The notes under the pieces are model-generated. The model was not told where the DNA came from. It was given only the letters and a program-made list of their open reading frames with translations, and searched no databases. A stretch of 64,000 nt of DNA, from the NCBI RefSeq assembly GCF_003610465.1, contig NZ_RAQI01000001.1, positions 682,001 to 746,000 of the forward strand, written 5' to 3'. The position numbers and the translations under genes are program-made. Positions 44,601-52,217 of the stretch are shown here, piece after piece. The stretch comes from Xenorhabdus ehlersii. Lineage in GTDB: Bacteria; Pseudomonadota; Gammaproteobacteria; Enterobacterales; Enterobacteriaceae. Positions within the stretch are counted from its first letter, which is position 1. The number at the start of each line of letters is the position of its first letter.

Positions 44601-44948
44601 CGTCAGGTATTTGGTAACCAGGCCAAATCTCATCAGCATTTGCATATTAATCTGGCGGGCGCTACTTCGGTGATTGACGTGGCGCATCTAGTTGAGAATA
44701 TGAGTAAACAAGGAGATACTCATAATATGCTGGTGGACTTATCCTGGGCCAGTAGGCAACCAGATATTGCCGCTCATACCGTCATTCCTGTTTTAGAGGT
44801 GGAAAGCCCGAGTCTGGTGAAGTTGAGCGAGGCTATGGCTTCATTCCCTGATATCGGCGGTGCTTATGAGCAGCTACGGCAAAATATACAACCTGTTAAG
44901 ATTGAACAGCCGCTTTTGTTGCCTAATTCCAAATCTGTCATAGGGTAA
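38646..44948 (+). CDS. Large multidomain Tcd-pore-like toxin exported by the adjacent type I system
   Basis: 2,100 aa, no N-terminal signal peptide. Four regions stand out. (1) About 110-150: LSGCSLVVTDLD then YRVYHDGR, an SGC...H pair (C127, H143, 16 apart) like that of CNF1/BLF1 deamidases (C866/H881 in CNF1). (2) About 490-610: GGRCYPLVRAMA, NTQNHAMMVGS and YYFYDPNFGIFAF (C497, H587, D606), a YopT/C58-like triad. (3) About 870-1,100: a TcdA/TcdB pore-type segment with long Ala/Gly hydrophobic stretches (GVLLGGALVGLDAYE to GGLAVGFTALAQAFGAV, 906-985). (4) C-terminal beta-rich half with two RTX-like units (LLLQGGEANDNL, LVLYGGANHDTYRF, from 1897). It resembles FitD/Mcf-type insect toxins in layout, not in detail. 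Confidence 0.85.
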   Translation: MPNNSYQSLLVSAQAVPRQGSADIQQFAINPELFAKFNTISAETLVRAGRLPAEGNAKLVKVKSGLYEIEYADRSPNEIAGSDANSVPAYFLGYNGANQANTLPAYVDIPKHTIPGSFLFTGSLSGCSLVVTDLDADTYRVYHDGRVNSSLLYDNVVMAVDFKDYQVANTAEGLAAAYMQYVEGKWQLVFQRQEYQREGLDIWPKLRGGEEPILIQEADSQATERSKAQFSTYREKIHQKLKKAAAQFGVSVEGISDGIYEQGEFSPHHPAIAAWIRLRDQIQAAIRTETQPLVDTRNTLYEDRRNTRDSSKIAQIDEQIKYINITLEHYKEQYDSVLREVFSVEQSWLWQQIKSRNGIDAVVRIDDTAIQGGGQERDYNVGERYAIAEAYQRSGPRSTEFTDGLQSFQDITIPGFNDGMSILEMKKLFLDSPLTPKQQGALSGRITEVSQAEYIDKVLKQTAVFSEDFQYAGSSFSRLIPQDFYLSLVGDASGGRCYPLVRAMAVALANGGEASINSLVEKLFFAAASPQAGSSTLLKNSLVRLHSNVEANQASKALEEKVTLSEVVSLLKETMGTSTFALNTQNHAMMVGSTVGAKGRRYYFYDPNFGIFAFDNSGNLLHAMEKHLVKRGLAVHYSAFGSKSVPTFNLVEIDPARMARVPVGNGLDVADLIRPDELATVIEQRQWVKQAVNAEVKIAEDAQLRTTLATLDAEQWGAKFDKAITALTQENKLDQRWMPVIGSIEEQGEGRYSIQFINRDHLEETRLVSSNDATFFKFRRFVDEHILTLGKHFNLERGQLQFNGVHGEAAPIDGLNAGFAVQTLIQWFADKKRNDAAHGSTSPDLATALKIHSYLNYAQMIHGNVNDVTNVIKLVRTALRGEVMVAETSLNQFSSTLAHTANEGIGVLLGGALVGLDAYELAHAETDTQKAVFGTQLAFDSASFVTGAAGVGAGLVGASTASAVLGGAGVILGGLAVGFTALAQAFGAVAEDVKAVGRYFDMLDKAYKGNGYRYDSENKVLIPLAGAVIKTLDLRNNQINFDSQYIYRTHSGPTGSGKINYFFWVGDFPKMVHDRSQAIEVRSGIGYKDASHKFDHSDSSVLILPGTPKSFIRYEYMQLPGATTRHDTGFDVIRRLEEDKRFDYDFYIFPGEATIRRIHQEYVATPIEVVLDQRNRKLIVPELPKELHGYLHYEIKGVGGEYLIGLNEGTSVKLISDVTNADGSSNVPSRWIIDSSQLASDTINVSKNRLVVGGVVVELDPAQNDQVLVVNGKNEVSKVDFSNLTTQVISEDANKWQMPGQQIEQHLNDLAKAHQLHGQYVVVENYNHNGHDVGRAFYDVSNKRMLFTDTPHEQAKHAQLGAVMGDHAYFYDADNAVAWRVDIATGQVNAQFEPWFNQNAGKISRLWQEGDAVYLARRYQLEEREAELSYRIAGDRMELVSVVGDDELLQLSARTDRHGDELKTVLRGYKSNSTQRETSVYTLGDRLIEPTSAELVTIFGTDAAGVAHRYWIRTSDGTLIKPNLAPPKEQTLYSKEHEQTRSAWQIPADLVLAGSISRPAGTEVFFFYSKKQNALFRQEGPGQAVLDANQPTALRINTPPLANVVNLNGSLLAITEDGRVAQLDALGQLNYEAVNEHWLKGHPHWWQDLASVTNGGATLAVFGVKGTDGKSLLPVWYHNGQVVMASAMLQSKSLQFLGFEADGTSARLFEPESGKLYRQPTMATNALADAFDSGFVLNASAQLPVASELTPELSLKAAQQVDAGIRLITVKGEILIRANNGELRLIGVDKDWHQNNVAHLSQALTELANQWQAKGVLTLQNNNMQDWFDVDSGQIFSGNGIPASGNLRFLGIDAKNKAAYVYNQLTQELYQSDSSGVKILNKSIGIERINSSLLLQGGEANDNLKLPIIDGIDSLVLYGGANHDTYRFSEEMWTHYRTVIIDNDDPEQSLDRLILPIANPKSLLVSRHDDDLMLTDSGNGTALVVRQVFGNQAKSHQHLHINLAGATSVIDVAHLVENMSKQGDTHNMLVDLSWASRQPDIAAHTVIPVLEVESPSLVKLSEAMASFPDIGGAYEQLRQNIQPVKIEQPLLLPNSKSVIG

Positions 44949-44962
44949 AAACGAGAAATAAT

Positions 44963-44990
44963 AGGAGGGGCTAAATGCCTCTCCTGTTTC
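44963..44990 (+). terminator. Intrinsic terminator after the toxin gene
   Basis: AGGAGGGGC / GCCTCTCCT (9-bp stem with one G-U pair, loop TAAAT), followed by GTTTCTTTCTGTTTT, 15 bp after the stop. Confidence 0.75.
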
Positions 44991-45010
44991 TTTCTGTTTT
45001 CCACGTGCTT

Positions 45011-45348
45011 TTAGTTGATGACATCAGAACAATTGACCAAAGTTGCATATCTATCATTCAAAGCCGCCATCGCCGCTTTATGTACTGAATCTGCATCAAC
45101 TAATGAACCATCAATATATTTTAAGTCACGGCTGGCACAAGCATCGGCACAGACAAAGTTTTCATATCCCAATTCTAGTGCTTTGATAGCTGTGGCAGTG
45201 ACGCACATATGGCTCATAAAACCTGCCAATATAAGTTGCTTGCGACTAGCGAGTGACAGTAAGTCACTTAACTCTGTATTGTAAAACGAGCTAGGTAATG
45301 ATTTAGTGATAATTTTTTCCTCTTTATTCGCTTCTAGCTCCTTAATTA
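45011..45348 (-). pseudogene. Isochorismatase-like cysteine hydrolase, 5'-truncated
   Basis: Open minus-strand frame from the IS982 junction (LIKELEANKEEKIITKSLPS) through FYNTELSDLLSLASRKQLIL, the active-site segment AGFMSHMCVTATAIKALELG and NFVCADACASRDL to the stop at 45011. This is the C-terminal 60 percent or so of the cysteine-hydrolase/isochorismatase fold. The N-terminal part with the catalytic Asp has been lost to the IS982 insertion. Confidence 0.8.
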
Positions 45349-46020
45349 ACCCGAATTCTGTTTAAGCTGTTATTGAAAAATCGTTTTCCGAATAGAAAAT
45401 GTTCAGTGATGGCTTTTTCCATTTAAGGCAGTAAGCAATCAGCCCACCTAAAACAGTCAGCAAAAATCCGTTTACACTTCGGTGGCGCGAGTGTTCTATT
45501 TGAGAAATTATTTTTAATTGTCCATTAATCGTTTCAATAATAAAACGCCTTGATAACATTATCTTATCCCATGCAGCTTGCAGATGGGCTTTCATGTTTC
45601 GGCGCTTTTGGGTGATGAAAGTCACACCGGTTTTGCCTAAATCGTCCGCGAGCTCTTGACTGAGGTAACCTTTATCACCGTAAAGAGATCCCGTTAATTC
45701 TGTTGTTAATTCGCGAACGGGCTCCCGATCATCCACATTACCGGCAGTCACTTTAAGCGCCAGAATTTCCCCCTGATGATTGACGACCAAATGTAACTTA
45801 AAACCGTAAAACCAACCCATTGAAGTTTTTCCGCGTTGGGCTATCCCCTGAAAGACCTGATGGCGGGGAATGCGGATGTTATGGCAAACTTTCAAACTGG
45901 TGGAATCAATAAAAGCAATGCCTGTGGGTTTTCCTTTTAATTTAGTCAGATAACTGCACAGAGGAACCAAAACGGAAGGCGCGACACTGACGAAACGGGT
46001 ATAACTGAGCAAGGTGGGGA
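45349..46020 (-). mobile_element. IS982-family element, 5'-truncated (fragment C)
   Basis: Left end AACCCGAATTCTGTTTAAG (read inward). The minus-strand transposase keeps FPTLLSYTRFVSVAPSVLVP, IAFIDSTSLKVCHNIRIPRH, GFKLHLVVNHQGEILALKVT, YGDKGYLSQELADDLG and FIIETINGQLKIISQIEHSR. The first 80 or so residues are missing and replaced by unrelated sequence (GAYRATKIDNVIFTVTLTEG) up to 46112. It is a sister of the fragment at 47558-47934. Confidence 0.85.
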
Positions 46021-46112
46021 AATCAGGGTGATTATACACAACTACCAACGGGTTGGATACGTGACCCTCCGTTAGTGTGACAGTGAAGATAACATTATCA
46101 ATTTTGGTTGCT

Positions 46113-47303
46113 CTATAAGCGCCGGTTTTTTGTTTCGGATACCCTATACAGAGTAAAAGTAATGAAAACAAAACAAATCAAGGCAAGAATGAAAAGTCCC
46201 CACATTAAACCCGCTGCTGTTGTTGTATGCCCACTAGAGAAAAACCATAATACAATGGCTGCCCCGGCCATTTTTAGTGCTCCTTGTAAAGCACTGCCTG
46301 TTCCGGACAATTCTGGATATCCATGCAAACTTATCCCAAGTAATAATGGAGAAGACAGTCCACATCCTAGCCCTACCGCAAAACTATAAATAATGATAAA
46401 TTCAATCGATAATATCTGAGTAAAATAAATAAAAATGAGCGCCATCGCTGTAAACAACACTAATAACGGGAGTGAAACTTTCAGAATTCTTTCAGGTGTG
46501 GAATGTGACAACCACTTTTTTGTCAGCAATGAACCTATTACGATCCCAGCAGAATAAACTATAAACAGATATCCATTCTGTGATGAAGATAATTCAAATT
46601 GTGTCTGGAATACGAAAGGGCTGGCAGTAAAATAACCAATGGTAATAGCAAACAAAACGGCAGAAACAACACTGTATACAACAAAATTAATGTCAGATAA
46701 CAGAATTCGAAAACCTGTTATCCGGCCATTGTCTGTTGATTTCATCGGTGATGTTTCCGGCAACGTCATTTTTACAAAAAATGCACCTATCAGCATCATT
46801 ATGGTAAGAGCTATAAAATTAAACTTCCACGGCAGATATTCTGTAATATACCCGCCAATGACAGGTGCGAAAGCAGGCGAGACTTGTGATGCCATCGAAA
46901 AAATAGCCAGCGATTTAGATAATTCTGTCTTATCCCTGAAAGTATCACTGAGTATAGCTCTGCTAATAACCGGACACCCACCTGCACCAATACCGGTCAG
47001 AAGCCGGAAAAGAGATAGTGTGTGAAATGATTCAGCCGTAGAAGTCAGATAATTACCGATAGCGGAAAATAATAAGGAAAATACAATAACAGGAATGCGT
47101 CCGTGTTTATCGGAGAGAGGTCCATAAAAAAGTTGGGATACAGCGAAACCAATGAGATAATAAACAACAAGGCTTTGTGCCTGATTGTCAGTAATTGCGA
47201 GTGCGGTTTTTATTATAGGTAGTGCTGGATTATAAAGATCTATAGAAAATAATCCTAATACCAGTATAACGCACGAATTGATGATAATGAGTTTTGACTT
47301 CAT
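46113..47303 (-). CDS. MFS transporter, Bcr/CflA drug-efflux type
   Basis: 396 aa, 12 membrane segments. Start MKSKLIIINSCVILVLGLFS; motif A-like GPLSDKHGRIPVIVFSLLFS; RLLTGIGAGGCPVISRAILS and ASQVSPAFAPVIGGYITEYL are characteristic of the Bcr/CflA subfamily (proton-driven export of drugs such as bicyclomycin or chloramphenicol). The gene is intact but sits between two IS982 remnants in the same orientation, so it may have moved as a block. The actual substrate is unknown. Confidence 0.88.
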   Translation of the reverse strand: MKSKLIIINSCVILVLGLFSIDLYNPALPIIKTALAITDNQAQSLVVYYLIGFAVSQLFYGPLSDKHGRIPVIVFSLLFSAIGNYLTSTAESFHTLSLFRLLTGIGAGGCPVISRAILSDTFRDKTELSKSLAIFSMASQVSPAFAPVIGGYITEYLPWKFNFIALTIMMLIGAFFVKMTLPETSPMKSTDNGRITGFRILLSDINFVVYSVVSAVLFAITIGYFTASPFVFQTQFELSSSQNGYLFIVYSAGIVIGSLLTKKWLSHSTPERILKVSLPLLVLFTAMALIFIYFTQILSIEFIIIYSFAVGLGCGLSSPLLLGISLHGYPELSGTGSALQGALKMAGAAIVLWFFSSGHTTTAAGLMWGLFILALICFVFITFTLYRVSETKNRRL

Positions 47304-47557
47304 GCCTTTTCACCTTTCATACGAGTGGGAATGCTTTTATGCGTTTGTTATATTCTTTATTTGGCGTTGTGTGTTGATTTTCACATTTAATTTCGATCAA
47401 GAATAAGCCGTTCTGTTGCATAATTTCGGCAATACATTTTTGTAATTGATCAGGCGAACTTACACAAACAGTTTAACCCTAATCCTCTTGCCAATTGATA
47501 TCAATCATAATCAAGAATTTTTGTCAGATCTGTTTTGTTATCTTTATTATTAAAATA
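47304..47557. other. Promoter region of the MFS gene
   Basis: AT-rich, no gene. A minus-strand SD-like AAAGGTGAAAAGG precedes the MFS start. Nothing else recognisable before the IS982 end at 47,558. Confidence 0.3.
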
Positions 47558-47934
47558 ACCCGAATTCCGCTTAAGCCATCACTGGAAAATCGTCTTCTGA
47601 GTAGAAATTTTTAAGTGATGGCTTTTTCAATTTAAGGCAGTAAGCAATCACACCCCCTAAAACAGTCAACAGAAATCCTTTTATACTTCGGTGGCGCGAG
47701 TGTTCTATTTGAGAAATGATTTTTAATTGCCCATTAATTGTTTCAATAATAAAACGCCTTGATAACATTATCTTATCCCATTCAGCTTGCATATGAGCTT
47801 TCATATTTCGGCGCTTTTTGGTGATGAAAGTGAGCCTCGTTTTAGCTAAATCGTCAGCCAGTTCCTGACGGAGATAACCTTTATCACCATAAAGAGGATC
47901 CCTTAATTCTTTTGTTAATTCATGAACAGGTTTC
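47558..47934 (-). mobile_element. IS982-family fragment D
   Basis: Left end ACCCGAATTCCGCTTAAG and the last about 115 residues of an IS982 transposase (YGDKGYLRQELADDLAK, KAHMQAEWDKIMLSRRFIIE, QIEHSRHRSIKGFLLTVLGG). Broken off at 47,935, where an integrase fragment begins. Very similar to fragment C at 45349, in the same orientation. Confidence 0.85.
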
Positions 47935-48146
47935 TACCGCGATTTTGGTCAGTAAGAGCCTACGGTAAGCAGACAATCGGTTCAGGAAATCAGGTAAACA
48001 TTCATGGGGCATGGGCGGGATGGTAGTGAGAGCACCTGCCATGTCGTTCGCCGGGTTGGATTCCAAAATATCATTTTGGACGGCATAACGCATGATGGGG
48101 GTAACACGCTGACGCAGCCGCTGGGCGATATCATGTTTGCCCTGTT
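47935..48146 (-). pseudogene. P4-type tyrosine integrase fragment
   Basis: Minus-strand frame: [60 protein letters not shown]. This is the core-binding domain and beginning of the catalytic domain of phage P4-like integrases that act at tRNA genes. Both ends are lost: IS982 on one side, an ssb fragment on the other. Confidence 0.8.
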
Positions 48147-48440
48147 CAAGGTGCTCAGGTTTACATTGAAGGCCAGTTGCAAACACGCAAGTGGCAGGAC
48201 AACCAAGAGCAGGATCGCTATTCAACGGAAGTGGTGGTCAATGTGAACGGCACCATGTAGATGTTGGGTAGCCATGGCGATGCAAAGCCAGTGGCTATGC
48301 AGCAGACCGCACCGAAATCAGTCCAGAAGCCACAGTCCTCTCAGGGCGTTAAAAAGGAGCGCACGCCCACTCAGATGGCATAGCATTCAACTTTGCCGGA
48401 AGAAACGGAGGAAATGGAGTGGGATGAGATCCCGTTCTGA
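48147..48440 (+). pseudogene. ssb: Single-stranded DNA-binding protein, C-terminal fragment with two amber codons
   Basis: Frame: [36 protein letters not shown] (48258), MLGSHGDAKPVAMQQ, QMA, TAG (48381), HSTLPEETEEMEWDEIPF. The OB-fold half and the acidic tip are SSB hallmarks. Both stops are TAG where SSBs have CAG (Gln), i.e. two C-to-T changes. It is a plasmid- or ICE-type copy, missing the N-terminal half and certainly inactive. Confidence 0.85.
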
Positions 48441-48467
48441 GTGTTTTTTTATTATTATCAACAGATC

Positions 48468-48492
48468 GCCCTGCTTTAACAGGGCTTGTTTA
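48468..48492 (+). terminator. Intrinsic terminator after the ssb remnant
   Basis: GCCCTG / CAGGGC with loop CTTTAA, followed by TTGTTTATTT. Confidence 0.7.
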
Positions 48493-48588
48493 TTTATTAA
48501 GCCAATAGATTTTTTTATCCATAATAACTATATAAAAAATATGAGATCCTGACCTGACTCATTTAAGGCGTTGGGTTATGACTACAAT

Positions 48589-49092
48589 TTATTGATAGTG
48601 ATGAATGTTCAGATAATATCCTATAACTCTGTCATGCATTTCTATGGATTTTGAAAAAGATAATGTTTTTCGCGTCAGTCTTGCCAAATGCTGACGAAGG
48701 TTCAGATTATGCCTCTCTATACGTTGGGTATAACGCTTACTGACCACATGCAGTTTCCCTGCCAATGCTTTTTCATAACTTTTCCAGCCATCTGTCATAT
48801 AAATAACGATATTGAAAGGTGCCAGCAAGGCCATCAGGCGCATTAATGTTTTCTTTGTCCTTGAACCAAAAACATGTGCGATCACTTTTCGTCTTGTCCT
48901 GTCGTAGGCGTAAAAGAGCCAGCGCGACTGTTTCTTTGACTTCACGTACGACCATTGTTCATCCATTTCACAGCAGATAATCACTTCGGTGCCGGGTGCA
49001 ATGGCTTCTGTTACCGATTTGGGTTTGAGCTTTTTAAGTGGCGAAGCACGGTATTTAGGCCAATCCCCATCACCCGCGCTGTCGCCCGACAT
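48589..49092 (-). CDS. insB: IS1 InsB transposase frame
   Basis: 167 aa, the length of classic InsB. Pattern: [80 protein letters not shown] and the end [10 protein letters not shown]. The DDE catalytic residues are present. In IS1 the active transposase is an InsAB' fusion made by -1 frameshifting in the insA-insB overlap. The 49,011-49,092 overlap here allows that. Confidence 0.92.
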   Translation of the reverse strand: MSGDSAGDGDWPKYRASPLKKLKPKSVTEAIAPGTEVIICCEMDEQWSYVKSKKQSRWLFYAYDRTRRKVIAHVFGSRTKKTLMRLMALLAPFNIVIYMTDGWKSYEKALAGKLHVVSKRYTQRIERHNLNLRQHLARLTRKTLSFSKSIEMHDRVIGYYLNIHHYQ

Positions 49093-49286
49093 CCCAGGCC
49101 ATTCATGGCCATATCGACGATTTGCTTATGGGTTCCGGGGCGACATGCGGCATAAGTGAACTCAAGTTGCCAGGAATGACGGCAGGATTGGCAAAGATAA
49201 CGCTGATGACCAGAACGTGAGCGCCCATTGCGATGGATCCCTTTAAACGCACGACAAGCGGGGCAGGTTACATCAATCTTTGCCAT
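49011..49286 (-). CDS. insA: IS1 InsA, zinc-ribbon repressor/DNA-binding frame
   Basis: 91 aa from ATG 49286 ([20 protein letters not shown]). Cys pairs CPAC and CQSC form the zinc ribbon, and the helix-turn-helix reads [20 protein letters not shown]. InsA alone represses the IS1 promoter; fused to InsB by frameshifting it makes the transposase. No defects seen. Confidence 0.9.
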   Translation of the reverse strand: MAKIDVTCPACRAFKGIHRNGRSRSGHQRYLCQSCRHSWQLEFTYAACRPGTHKQIVDMAMNGLGCRATARVMGIGLNTVLRHLKSSNPNR

Positions 49287-49343
49287 TTGAATGTTCTCCA
49301 AATAGAAAGATTATACATGATCAATAAATTGATATCACAACCC

Positions 49344-49840
49344 CATCCCTTCAAATACGCGATGACGGAGAATACGAAGATTGTGACAAACAGCAATTTT
49401 GGTAGAATCAATAAAAGCAATCCCTTGAGTTTGCGCCTTACGTGATGAAAGAAAAGCGCATAAAGGAATAAGCGCCCTTTTCTTCAGGGTGAGGATACGA
49501 GTATAGCTGACTAATCCGGGAAAATCGGCTGTAAGATATTGTTTTACATGTTCAATATAAAATGTTTTAAAATCACGATAATGACTCATATGAAATAAAA
49601 TGAGGATCATCATGACTTCACTCAGAGAAAGGGATGCCTCACGGTGCCGTTTACGTAATCCATTTTCAATGAGTTGTTGATGCCAGAGAGGGATAAATTT
49701 TTGGCAAAAGTCATCGACGCAGCAGTAAAGTTCTTCTAAATTATACATACCTGAGGGTCTCCACTATTTTGTTTTCTTTAGCAAAAACGTTGATCGTGCC
49801 TCAGGCACTTTAGTTCCCTTCCCTTAAGCGAAGCTCAGGT
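49344..49840 (-). mobile_element. IS982-family element, 3'-truncated by IS1 (fragment B)
   Basis: The N-terminal transposase part, intact from ATG 49748: [60 protein letters not shown], ending VCHNLRILRHRVFEG where IS1 enters. The right terminus reads ACCTGAGCTTCGCTTAAG inward. Same subgroup as the dead copy at 18595-19475. Confidence 0.85.
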
Positions 49841-50213
49841 TAATCAATATTATCATTGCGGTATTTCGCCATTGTCAGCCGCTGACGGATGTCTTTCACC
49901 ACACTGCGTACATGGGTTTGTGAGGAAGGTGAAACAGGACGCTCAATATGTTGAGTGAATTCAACAGGTGCCTTGGCCGGAGCAGGCGTGGTCACAGCCG
50001 TTTCAGGTTGTCCATATAATCTCCCGTCCCGTGCCCGTTTCATCATCGTCAGTAACCAGCCAACCGGATTGCCGATTTTCCCTGCCCGCAACGCCTTGCC
50101 CAGACAATTCAACACGGTCTGCGCCTGTTCAACGGGTAACGCCCGCAACTGACTGGTCAGCATCGTCACATCTTCCGGTTCCAGTTGTCGGCACAGCTCT
50201 CTTTCGAAAATCT
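49840..50213 (-). pseudogene. Fragment resembling the STY4528-type ICE replication protein
   Basis: Open minus-strand frame from about 50,213: IFERELCRQLEPEDVTMLTS, QLRALPVEQAQTVLNCLGKA, LRAGKIGNPVGWLLTMMKRA. NPxGWLL..MMKRA resembles the C-terminal domain of STY4528-family pathogenicity-island replication proteins. The start is lost and the end runs into IS982. With the ssb and integrase fragments it suggests a destroyed integrative conjugative element. Family call is tentative. Confidence 0.45.
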
Positions 50214-50866
50214 AAGCTGTAACCCATCTCATTTTATGCCTTGTCACCTTAGGTTTAGATATTATGTCATATTAATATGATTTAGCTATAAGTTTTTGCA
50301 GGAGTTCGCTACGTGCTCAGCACGGCGGTGGCATACTCCCCGTTCAGTGCCTGATTCACTCAGGATGAACGCCTCATTATCTTGACGTGATGAATTTCTC
50401 CTTCATTTTTACTGCATCAGCCTGCAATCAGGCAATGGGTTGAAAATCCGATAAGACGATCGTTTATCAATCAAACAAAATGGCGGTTAGTGGTCTGTTA
50501 TGAGTGGTTTCACTGAGTAATGCGGGGTTCAAATCGGCCGTAAAGTCAGGCTCTACGTGCTCTGGACGTTGGACGCCTGGCGGCGTCACTTGGTCATCGC
50601 TGCGCTTCAACACAAGTGACGCCGCGCCGTTTTCGGGACGTTTATCGTGATAAATGCAAAATGCAGGTGAATGTTGTACCGGTTAAAACGGTATCGATTA
50701 ACGTAAGGCAGAGCATGTTCTGCTCGGTTATGTATGTGAATAGCCGATGATGAATACCACCGGGAAACTTTCATCCCCAGACGGAGGGTTAGGTGTCCGA
50801 GGATATCTGCTTCCAAAAGTGCGCAGATGTACCGCAATTTAGCACTCCCTTGCAGGCTACGGGAGT
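50214..50866. other. Gene-free stretch with a perfect 13-bp inverted repeat
   Basis: No ORF is supported. It includes the inverted repeat at 50580-50625 and, at its right end, sequence leading into the IS110-family element. The base composition is closer to the genome core than the AT-rich flanks elsewhere. Confidence 0.4.
50580..50625. repeat. REP-like palindromic hairpin
   Basis: GCGGCGTCACTTG (50580-50592) and CAAGTGACGCCGC (50613-50625) form a perfect 13-bp GC-rich stem with a 20-nt loop. Such short extragenic palindromes are dispersed in Photorhabdus-type genomes. This is the only copy seen in the window. Confidence 0.5.
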
Positions 50867-50934
50867 TAATGAGATGGTCTTCCCCACCTTGTGAACCATA
50901 CTCTTTATAGAGTATTTTTTCTGGAGAGTCCATC

Positions 50935-51939
50935 ATGCAAAACGTCACCCTTATTGGTATCGATCTCGGCAAGCATTCTTTCCATATCCATTGTCAGGAC
51001 AAATTCGGCAAGACTATGCTGCGTAAAAAATTTACCCGCCCAAAATTAATGGAATTTTTAGCTGGGTGTACATCGACTACCGTCGTGATGGAAGCTTGTG
51101 CGGGTGCACATTTTCTGGCTCGTCGGATCGCTGATTTAGGCCATGATGCGAAGCTGATATCTCCGCAGTTTGTTCGTCCTTTTGTCAAAAGTAACAAAAA
51201 TGATTTCGTTGATGCAGAGGCGATATGTGAAGCGGCATCACGCCCCTCAATGCGTTTTGTCCAGCCGAGAACGGAGACGCAACAGGCGATGAGAGCACTG
51301 CATCGTGTCAGAGAATCACTCATCAAAGATAAGGTAAAGACCACTAACCAAATGCACGCCTTTTTGCTGGAGTTTGGTATCAGTCTGCCAAAAGGCGAGG
51401 CGGTCATTAAACGGTTATCTCTGGTTCTGGCAGAACACGACGTGCCCGATTATCTGAGCCGTTTACTGATGAAATTACATGCCCACTACCTTTATCTTGT
51501 CGAGCAAATAACCACGTTGGAATTAGAATTAAAACAGTCCATCAAAGCGGACGATGCGACTCAACGCATGATGACAATACCGGGGGTAGGACCCATTACC
51601 GCCAGCCTACTTTCATCCCAGCTTGGTGACGGAAAACAATTTTCATGCAGCCGGGATTTTGCGGCTTCGATGGGGCTTGTTCCCCGACAATACAGTACAG
51701 GGGGAAAACCGACTCTGCTGGGTATCAGCAAACGCGGCAACAAAAATTTGCGCCGATTGCTGGTTCAATGCGCCCGGGCGTTTATGATGCGGCTTGAGCA
51801 TCAGCATGGGAGACTTGCCGAGTGGGTTCAGGCACAACTGAGCAAGAAACATTCGAATGTGGTTGCCTGTGCATTGGCTAATAAGCTGGCAAGAATAGCC
51901 TGGGCAATCACTACTCGACAAAATGAGTATCAGGCCTAA
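50935..51939 (+). CDS. IS110/IS1111 DEDD recombinase
   Basis: 334 aa. The N-terminal RuvC-like domain shows GIDLGKHSFHIHCQDKFGKT, VVMEACAGAHFLARRIADLG and NDFVDAEAICEAASRP (the D, E and D-x-x-D type residues). The C-terminal Tnp20 domain has TIPGVGPITASLLSSQLGDG, ASMGLVPRQYSTGGKPTLLG and the serine region KRGNKNLRRLLVQCARA. It cuts and pastes with a guide RNA from its own element. It appears complete. Confidence 0.93.
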   Translation: MQNVTLIGIDLGKHSFHIHCQDKFGKTMLRKKFTRPKLMEFLAGCTSTTVVMEACAGAHFLARRIADLGHDAKLISPQFVRPFVKSNKNDFVDAEAICEAASRPSMRFVQPRTETQQAMRALHRVRESLIKDKVKTTNQMHAFLLEFGISLPKGEAVIKRLSLVLAEHDVPDYLSRLLMKLHAHYLYLVEQITTLELELKQSIKADDATQRMMTIPGVGPITASLLSSQLGDGKQFSCSRDFAASMGLVPRQYSTGGKPTLLGISKRGNKNLRRLLVQCARAFMMRLEHQHGRLAEWVQAQLSKKHSNVVACALANKLARIAWAITTRQNEYQA

Positions 51940-51942
51940 TAG

Positions 51943-52202
51943 AGGCTGGCTGATTCAATAACTTGATGATTAAACAGTGAAATACACGTTACCTATCTGG
52001 TTTTGCGAAGACTGATTATTGATGACATGAACGGCCAATCGGCCTGATGAATAACCTAAGAAACAAAATGGCTCATTGAAGCCGGGGAGTTTTTAAGGTT
52101 CATCAGGCGCAGAACTCATCGTGGCGCGGGTATCCATACTCATAGAGACGCCGGATAGATTTAAGCAAGCCAACCATACATCAAAATGAGTGTTGCAAAA
52201 AC
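51943..52202 (+). ncRNA. Candidate bridge/seek RNA region of the IS1111-group element
   Basis: The 260-bp non-coding segment after the recombinase stop, inside the subterminal repeats, is where IS1111-group elements encode their target-choosing guide RNA. Several short complementary runs occur (for example GGCCAATCGGCC at about 52,032). Position is from knowledge of the group; RNA limits and loops cannot be fixed by eye. Confidence 0.4.
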
Positions 52203-52217
52203 GGGGAAGACCATAGA

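Larger units (their letters stand above)
48573..49343 (-). mobile_element. IS1-family insertion sequence
   Basis: About 770 bp with ends GGGTTATGACTACAATTTAT (left) and GGGTTGTGATATCAATTTAT (right, read inward). It carries insA and insB on the minus strand. The right end cuts an IS982 transposase; the flanks show no shared duplication, so one side has been rearranged. Confidence 0.9.
50867..52217 (+). mobile_element. IS110-family (IS1111-group) insertion sequence
   Basis: Subterminal inverted repeats ATGGTCTTCCCC (50874-50885) and GGGGAAGACCAT (52203-52214) enclose a DEDD transposase and a long 3' non-coding region, the IS1111-group arrangement. The exact ends are estimated a few bases outside these repeats, and the group makes no target duplication. 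Confidence 0.75.

Noticed and set aside
38646..44948. Classical RTX toxin with many GGxGxDxxx repeats
   Set aside because: Only two weak RTX-like units are visible at 1,897-1,925; export is inferred from the adjacent type I genes, not from a repeat array.
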